Assembly (NCBI RefSeq): GCF_014649995.1
Contig: NZ_BMUC01000003.1
Coordinates: forward strand, 372,001 to 436,000
Length of the DNA stretch: 64,000 nt
DNA from: Streptomyces griseoflavus
GTDB taxonomy: Bacteria; Actinomycetota; Actinomycetes; Streptomycetales; Streptomycetaceae
Direction: 5' to 3'
Shown: positions 59,743-64,000 of the stretch, piece after piece
How positions within the stretch are numbered: the first letter of the stretch is position 1
How the letters are laid out: each line of letters starts with the position of its first letter
The notes under the pieces: generated by a model
What the model was told of the DNA's origin: nothing
What the model saw: only the letters and a program-made list of their open reading frames with translations
Database searches by the model: none
Translations under genes and position numbers: made by a program

Positions 59743-60219
59743 ATGACCGCATCGCTTCACTCCGCATCGGGACCCGCCCGCCGCACCGTCGTCGCGGCGG
59801 CGGGGGCGGCGGGCCTCGCCGTCGCGCTGACCGCGTGCGGCGGTTCCGACGACGACGCGTCGAGTTCCCCGGTGGAATCCGGGACCTCGGGCGGCGCACC
59901 GGACGACGGCGGGGGCGGCGATGCCGCCGGTGGCGCGCCGCTCGCCAGGACCGCCGACATCCCCGAGGGCGGCGGGAAGGTCTTCGCCGACCGCAAGGTG
60001 GTCGTCACCCAGCCGTCGGCGGGCGAGTTCAAGGCGTTCTCGGCGACCTGCACCCACCAGGGGTGCGCGGTGAAGAGCGTCGCCGACGGTGTGATCAACT
60101 GCCCCTGTCACAACAGCGACTTCTCCATCACCGACGGCAGTGTGCGCGGCGGCCCGGCCACGAAGCCGCTGCCCGCGGTGGAGATCACCGTCAGCGGGGA
60201 CTCGATCACCCTCGCCTGA
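59743..60219 (+). CDS. Rieske [2Fe-2S] lipoprotein
   Basis: 158 residues. N-terminus has both Tat and lipobox features (ARRTVVAAAGAAGLAVALTAC), so a folded iron-sulfur protein is exported and lipid-anchored at Cys-32. A Gly/Asp/Ser-rich linker (about 33-67) precedes the Rieske domain. The cluster ligands are in the two loops CTHQGC and CPCHNS (Cys-His pairs near residues 104 and 122), with the extra disulfide cysteines present. It would work as a periplasmic electron carrier; a partner oxidase is not next to it. GGAAGGG is the ribosome site before ATG 59743. Confidence 0.88.
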   Translation: MTASLHSASGPARRTVVAAAGAAGLAVALTACGGSDDDASSSPVESGTSGGAPDDGGGGDAAGGAPLARTADIPEGGGKVFADRKVVVTQPSAGEFKAFSATCTHQGCAVKSVADGVINCPCHNSDFSITDGSVRGGPATKPLPAVEITVSGDSITLA

Positions 60220-60260
60220 ACCGGCCGCGCCGGGTACGACGTGAGAGAAGAAGGGACCGT

Positions 60261-60731
60261 ATGACCGCCACGCAGCGCCGGGGCCGCAGGATCATGATGA
60301 CGCCGGGGGAACTGGACGATTTCCTCACCGTCCAGCGCACCTGCCGGGTCGCCACGGTGTCCGCCGACGGGGCTCCGCACGTCAGCACGCTCTGGTTCGC
60401 CTGGGACGGCACCTCGCTGTGGCTCTACTCCGTGGTGCGCAGCAGGCGCTGGGCGGATCTGCGGCGGGATCCGCGGGTGGCGGTCGTGGTCGACACGGGT
60501 GAGGAGTACGACGAGTTGCGCGGTGCGGAGCTCTCCGGACGGGTGGAGTTCGTGGGCGAGATCCCGCGGACCGGCGAGCTGCGGGCGGAACTCGACGTCC
60601 CGGAGACGTTGTTCGCCCGCAAGAACTTCGGCCTGGACGAGATGCCGCACGACGGCCGGCACGCCTGGCTGCGGCTGACCCCGGAGAAGATCGTCTCCTG
60701 GGACTTCAGGAAGCTGTCGACGCTGTCGTAG
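60261..60731 (+). CDS. Pyridoxamine-phosphate-oxidase-fold protein (F420/FMN type)
   Basis: 156 residues. The split-barrel fold is visible: LDDFLTVQRTCRVATVSADGAPHVSTLWFAWDGTSLWLYSV then SRRWADLRRDPRVAVVVDTG. Residues for F420 or FMN binding are in the HVSTLWF and RRW blocks; TIGR03618-like members are F420-dependent reductases or biliverdin-type reductases. AAGGGA lies five bases before ATG 60261. It follows the Rieske gene by 41 bases and may be co-transcribed, but a functional link is not evident. Its 3' end overlaps the LysR gene by 26 bases tail to tail. Confidence 0.82.
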   Translation: MTATQRRGRRIMMTPGELDDFLTVQRTCRVATVSADGAPHVSTLWFAWDGTSLWLYSVVRSRRWADLRRDPRVAVVVDTGEEYDELRGAELSGRVEFVGEIPRTGELRAELDVPETLFARKNFGLDEMPHDGRHAWLRLTPEKIVSWDFRKLSTLS

Positions 60732-61656
60732 GGTTCGCGCGGCCGGCCGCGTCTCCCCCGACGCGCTGCCCCGCCGCCCGCAGTGCCCGCACCGCCGCCC
60801 GGATGGACGGGCGGCGGTCCGCGTCCGCGCGCCAGACCACGAAGACGTGCCGGCGCACGCGCTGCCGGAGCGGGACGGTCACCACGTCGCCGGGCAGCGG
60901 GTCGCGGCCCAGCAGGGGGGCGATACAGACGCCGAGTCCCGCCGCGACCAGGGCGAGCTGGGTGTGGCTCTCGGCGGCGAGGTGGCCGACGACCGGCTCG
61001 ATGCCCTTGGAGCGCAGGGTGAACATCAGCCACTCGTGGCAGAACTCGCCCTCGCCCCAGGTGATCCACTCGTCGTCGGCCAGTTCGGCGAGGTCCACCT
61101 CCTCGCGTCCGGCCAGCCGGTGGCCGGCCGGGAGCGCCACGTCGGCCGGGTCGTCGAGCAGCAGCGCCTTGACCAGGCCGTCGGGCAGCGGCATCGGCTT
61201 GTTGTACCAGTCGAGCACGACGGCGAGGTCGAGGTCGCCCCGTACGACGCCCCGGATGCCCCGCTCGGGTTCCAGTTCCCGGGAGCGCACGCGCAGCGCC
61301 GGGTGCGCTGCGCGCAGATCGGCGAGGGCGGCCGGGAACAGTCCCCGCGCGGCGGTCGGGAACGCCGAGACCCGCAGTTCGCCGGCGACCTGCCCGCGCT
61401 GCGCCTCCAGATCGGACTGGGCGAGTTCGACCTGCGACAGGATGCGGGCGGCGTGTTCGGCGAGCAGCCGGCCCGCGTCGGTGAGCCGGACACCGCGCCC
61501 GTTCTTCGCCAGCAGTCGCTGGCCGGCCTCCCGCTCCAGCTTCGCCATCTGCTGGGAGACGGCGGAGGTGGTGATGTGCAGTCCTTCGGCCGCGCCGCTG
61601 ACCGAGCCGTGCCGGGCGAGGGCGTCGAGGGTGCGCAGGCGCTCCAGGTTCAACAT
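60706..61656 (-). CDS. LysR-family transcriptional regulator
   Basis: 316 residues. The helix-turn-helix (about 1-62) is LERLRTLDALARHGSVSGAAEGLHITTSAVSQQMAKLEREAGQRL, with substrate domain from about 90 (VAGELRVSAFPTAARGLFPAALADLRAAHPALRV). ATG 61656 is divergent from the EamA exporter gene at 61732, with repeats between. The pattern is like the LysR/EamA pairs (for example PecT/RhaT-type) that control metabolite efflux. The long open frame extending upstream of this ATG is not coding. It converges with the PPOX-fold gene. Confidence 0.9.
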   Translation of the reverse strand: MLNLERLRTLDALARHGSVSGAAEGLHITTSAVSQQMAKLEREAGQRLLAKNGRGVRLTDAGRLLAEHAARILSQVELAQSDLEAQRGQVAGELRVSAFPTAARGLFPAALADLRAAHPALRVRSRELEPERGIRGVVRGDLDLAVVLDWYNKPMPLPDGLVKALLLDDPADVALPAGHRLAGREEVDLAELADDEWITWGEGEFCHEWLMFTLRSKGIEPVVGHLAAESHTQLALVAAGLGVCIAPLLGRDPLPGDVVTVPLRQRVRRHVFVVWRADADRRPSIRAAVRALRAAGQRVGGDAAGRANPTTASTAS

Positions 61657-61665
61657 GTAAGCGAT

Positions 61666-61708
61666 GCTACGAGATACCCCGTGCGAAATCTCGATTGTGC
61701 TACGAGAT
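61666..61708. promoter_or_regulatory. LysR-type binding region (LysR/EamA divergent promoter)
   Basis: GCTACGAGAT occurs twice, at 61666-61675 and 61699-61708 (33 bases, about three helical turns). ATCTCG at 61688-61693 pairs with CGAGAT at 61703-61708 (9-base spacer). The stretch separates the divergent LysR and EamA genes. Confidence 0.65.
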
Positions 61709-61731
61709 GGGCGTCCCGCATCGTTGCGTCC

Positions 61732-62697
61732 ATGAGCAGCGTCACCGCGACCACCACCACGCCGGTCCCGTCCGGCCCCGCCCCCGAAACCGGCCGTCCC
61801 CGCCTGGACTGGCGCCTGCGCTTCGGTGCGCTCTCCTTGATCTGGGGCTTCAGCTTCCTCCTCATCAAGGTCGGCACGCAGGGCTACGCCCCCTTCCAGG
61901 TCACCCTCGGCCGGCTGGCCTTCGGGACCGCCGTCCTCGCGGTCGCCATGGCGGTGCGCCGGGAGCGGCTGCCGCGCGGTGCGCGCACCTGGGGGCATCT
62001 CGCGGTCGCCGGGTTCCTGCTGAACGCCCTGCCGTTCTCCCTGTTCGCGTTCGCCGAGCTGACCATTCCGTCCACGCTGGCCGGCATCTGCAACGCGACC
62101 TCACCGCTGTGGGGCATGGCGCTGTCCCTGGTGGCGCTGTCCGAGGACCGGCCGACCCGGGTGCGGGTGGCGGGGCTGGGGCTGGGCTTCCTCGGGGTGC
62201 TGACCGTGCTGGGCGCCTGGCAGGGCTTCCAGGGCCTGGACGCCCGCGGCACCGCGCTGGCCCTGCTGGCCTCGCTGAGCTATCCCGTGGGCTGGATCTA
62301 CGTCCGTCGCACCCTGGCGGGCAGCAGCCACTCGAATCTGTCCCTGACCGGCGGCCAGTTGCTGCTCGCGACGGTGCAACTGGCCGTGGTCACACCGATG
62401 TTCACCACCCTCCCCGGCGACTTCGCGGTGGGCCCGCTGCTGGCGATCGCCGCCCTGGGCACGCTGGGCACGGGCCTCGCCGTCCTCATCCAGTACGGTC
62501 TGGTCGCCGAGGTCGGCCCGACGACCGGCCAGATGGTGACCTACTTCGTCCCGGTGATCGCCGCGGCGGCCGGGATCGTGCTCCTCGGCGAGACGCTGAC
62601 CTGGTCGACACCGGTGGGCGCGGCGATAGTCCTGGCGGGAGCGGCACTCACCCAGGCCCGCCCGAAGCCCCGGACCCGCCCGAAGCGCCCGGCGTAG
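61732..62697 (+). CDS. EamA-family (DMT) transporter
   Basis: 321-residue drug/metabolite transporter with ten membrane segments in two EamA repeats. Repeat 1 begins RFGALSLIWGFSFLLIKVGTQGYAP and includes AFAELTIPSTLAGICNATSPLWGMAL; repeat 2 begins ALLASLSYPVGWIYVRRTLAG and ends PVIAAAAGIVLLGETLTWSTPVGAAIVLAGAAL. An Arg/Pro/Lys tail closes the protein. It probably exports a metabolite, possibly an amino acid. ATG 61732 starts 76 bases from the LysR start, and control by that regulator is likely. Confidence 0.9.
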   Translation: MSSVTATTTTPVPSGPAPETGRPRLDWRLRFGALSLIWGFSFLLIKVGTQGYAPFQVTLGRLAFGTAVLAVAMAVRRERLPRGARTWGHLAVAGFLLNALPFSLFAFAELTIPSTLAGICNATSPLWGMALSLVALSEDRPTRVRVAGLGLGFLGVLTVLGAWQGFQGLDARGTALALLASLSYPVGWIYVRRTLAGSSHSNLSLTGGQLLLATVQLAVVTPMFTTLPGDFAVGPLLAIAALGTLGTGLAVLIQYGLVAEVGPTTGQMVTYFVPVIAAAAGIVLLGETLTWSTPVGAAIVLAGAALTQARPKPRTRPKRPA

Positions 62698-62719
62698 CCA
62701 CGCCGGACGCCGGACTGGC

Positions 62720-62854
62720 CTACGGCTCCTCGAGGAGCACGACGCGATCGGCCTCCACGTCGAAGCCGAGCACCGGCAGCGGGACGAGCGCCGGACCGCC
62801 CTCCGTGCCGGGCGGGCCGCCGGGGTCCCGGAGCCTCGTCCGCCCGTACCTCAG
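62720..62854 (-). CDS. Possible 44-aa small protein downstream of the MocR gene
   Basis: A short frame begins LRYGRTRLRDPGGPPGTEGG and ends PVLGFDVEADRVVLLEEP, a stretch that looks protein-coding by composition and hydrophobic periodicity. No ATG, GTG or TTG starts it; a CTG at 62852-62854 overlapping the MocR TGA as CTGA would couple it to that gene, as with mug. It may instead be a pseudogene fragment. Low confidence. Confidence 0.3.
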   Translation of the reverse strand: MRYGRTRLRDPGGPPGTEGGPALVPLPVLGFDVEADRVVLLEEP

Positions 62855-64000
62855 GCGTACGTCCGCGCGGGCCCCCCGGCGGGGCCCAGCGCCGTGGCGA
62901 CGGCCTCGGACAGGGGCTCGATCTCGTCCCCGGTGAGGGTGGAGACCGTGACGCGGATTCCCGGCGGCGCGTTCAGCCGGAAGCGGGCGCCCGGGGCCAC
63001 CGCCCAGCCGGCGTGCAGCAGCCGGGCGACGGCGCCGGTCTCGTCCGGGACCGGCACCCACACGTTCATGCCGCTGGGCCCGTACGCCGCGACGCCGCGC
63101 CGGGCCAGCGCCCCGATCAGCGCGTCCCTGCGCCGCCCGTAGGACGCGGCGACGGCCGCCGGATCCACCGCGCCCTCGCTCCACAGCCGGGCCACGGCCC
63201 GCTGGACGATCAGGCTGACCCAGCCCGGCCCGAGCCGCTGCCGGCCGCGCACCCGGTCGAGCGTGACCGTGTCCCCGGTGAGCACCGCGAGCCGCAGGTC
63301 GGGGCCGTACGCCTTGGCCGCCGAGCGCACGAAGGCCCAGCTCCGGGTGGTCCCGGCGAGGGGGTGGAGCGGGACGTCGACGATGTGGTGCCCGTGGTCG
63401 TCCTCGATCAGCAGTGTCTCCGGGTGAGCGGCGAGGACGGACCGTAGGACACGCGCGCGTGCGGCGCTCAGTGCGGCACCGGTCGGGTTCTGCGCGCGGT
63501 CGGTGACGATCAGGGCCCGCGCACCGCCCGCCAGCGCCTCGCGGACGTCGTCGGGGAGCGGACCCTCCCCGTCGAGGCCCACGGGGACGGTCCGCAGCCC
63601 GAGCGCCGGGACCAGGTCGAGCAGACTCCCCCACCCGGGGTCCTCCACCGCGACCGCGTCCCCGGGCCTGAGATGCGCCGCGAGCACCCGCTCGATGGCG
63701 TCCAGTGCCCCGGAGGCGACGGCGACGGGCCCGTCGGGCACTCCGTCGGCGTCCAGCCCGGCCCGCGCCGCCCGCGCCAGCCCCGGCTCCACCGGCGCGT
63801 GCCCGTAGAGCACCGGCTCCCGGTCGCCCTGCGCGGCCGCCGCCGCGAACGCCCCGGCGAGCGCCGGCAGCAGCGCCGGGTCCGGGCTGCCCTCGGACAG
63901 GTCCCGCACACCCGGCGGCACCTCCACCCGCATGAGGTCGCGCGCCGTGGTGGCCGGCTTGGGCCGCACCCGGCTGCCTCTGCGGCCCGCCGTCTCGATG
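62851..64000 (-). CDS. MocR-type regulator (GntR/aminotransferase fusion), 5' end beyond window
   Basis: The visible about 382 residues are the PLP-dependent aminotransferase-like domain of a MocR regulator. The opening residues IETAGRRGSRV (frame open to base 64000) are the wing of a GntR helix-turn-helix, so the DNA-binding part lies outside. Motifs are EDPGWGSLLDLVPALG, DRAQNPTGAALSAARARVL (substrate/PLP Asn-Pro), LIEDDHGHHIVDVPLHPLAG and the PLP lysine region RSAAKAYGPDLRLAVLTG, then RFRLNAPPGIRVTVSTL with the C-terminal Arg. It would be a vitamin B6 or amino-acid-type regulator. The usual GTG-starting open frame at 63969 is internal. Confidence 0.85.
   Translation of the reverse strand, partial: IETAGRRGSRVRPKPATTARDLMRVEVPPGVRDLSEGSPDPALLPALAGAFAAAAAQGDREPVLYGHAPVEPGLARAARAGLDADGVPDGPVAVASGALDAIERVLAAHLRPGDAVAVEDPGWGSLLDLVPALGLRTVPVGLDGEGPLPDDVREALAGGARALIVTDRAQNPTGAALSAARARVLRSVLAAHPETLLIEDDHGHHIVDVPLHPLAGTTRSWAFVRSAAKAYGPDLRLAVLTGDTVTLDRVRGRQRLGPGWVSLIVQRAVARLWSEGAVDPAAVAASYGRRRDALIGALARRGVAAYGPSGMNVWVPVPDETGAVARLLHAGWAVAPGARFRLNAPPGIRVTVSTLTGDEIEPLSEAVATALGPAGGPARTYA

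Noticed and set aside
1-64000. CRISPR arrays, prophage, insertion sequences, tRNA or rRNA genes
   Set aside because: No regularly spaced repeats, no transposase or integrase motifs, no recognisable tRNA cloverleaf or rRNA sequence seen.
1-64000. A secondary-metabolite biosynthetic cluster or a defence island
   Set aside because: Single SDR, monooxygenase, SnoaL and thiolase genes are scattered with their own regulators and no PKS, NRPS, terpene or defence genes appear.

Overview
The window is very GC-rich, with dense, mostly monocistronic genes. It shows many GTG starts, probable leaderless promoters and ATGA/GTGA stop-start overlaps. Mycothiol-era actinobacterial families (ECF41-type sigma, HxlR, ROK, DUF664/DinB), bldA-type TTA codon rarity and a tuf3-type second EF-Tu all point to the linear-chromosome genus Streptomyces. 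Gene order from purB through tuf3 and ung to the fabG pair matches, from memory, a conserved chromosomal stretch of Streptomyces. I see no tRNA, rRNA, CRISPR array, transposase, prophage or biosynthetic cluster, so this is core or near-core housekeeping and regulatory DNA.

Layout. 1-10 kb: 3' part of purB, a mismatch glycosylase, an ABC-2 exporter divergent from a histidine kinase/LuxR response regulator pair, a ROK and a GntR regulator separated by a duplicated intergenic repeat, and an ECF41 sigma factor divergent from an alpha/beta hydrolase. 10-25 kb: a Tat-exported PhoD-like phosphatase, an ACT-GNAT fusion, a PLP trans-sulfuration enzyme divergent from an Lrp regulator, a DUF885 peptidase, an SDR, an orphan Imm21 immunity protein, the sbcDC double-strand-break nuclease operon, YigZ, and a SixA-like phosphatase coupled to a degenerate CysRS-like protein. 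25-34.5 kb: an ArsR/CDF metal-efflux pair, YbaK-type deacylase, XRE-cupin regulator, two left-handed beta-helix enzymes, DedA, and a stress-type group of phosphoketolase, universal stress protein and a stand-alone cyclic-nucleotide-binding protein.

34.5-45 kb: a thioesterase, a Q/P-rich membrane protein, an MFS exporter, a polyamine-synthase-like methyltransferase-fold protein, tuf3 with a very strong terminator and a possible leader peptide, AlkD-like repair protein, a VTT membrane protein, thiolase with divergent HxlR, uppP, and a small gene with the only confident in-frame TTA codon. 45-64 kb: VOC protein/TetR with twin operators, SnoaL-like protein, lnt overlapping an oxidoreductase-monooxygenase operon under a second TetR with twin operators, DinB, a lipoprotein, a TPR-like protein, ung, a family-5 solute-binding lipoprotein, two fabG-like SDRs, an Excalibur protein, a HipA-kinase/DUF3037 pair, a Rieske lipoprotein, a PPOX-fold protein, a LysR/EamA divergent pair and the 3' part of a MocR-type regulator that runs off the right edge.

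The recurring design is a divergent regulator-target pair with inverted-repeat operators visible in the shared promoter (25.6, 42.7, 45.95, 50.9 and 61.7 kb). Nothing here is clearly a new large system. The most worthwhile leads are the tuf3 leader region, the HipA/DUF3037 pair, the CysRS-derived protein coupled to a phosphatase, the TTA-containing small gene and the two apparent CTGA-overlap starts.
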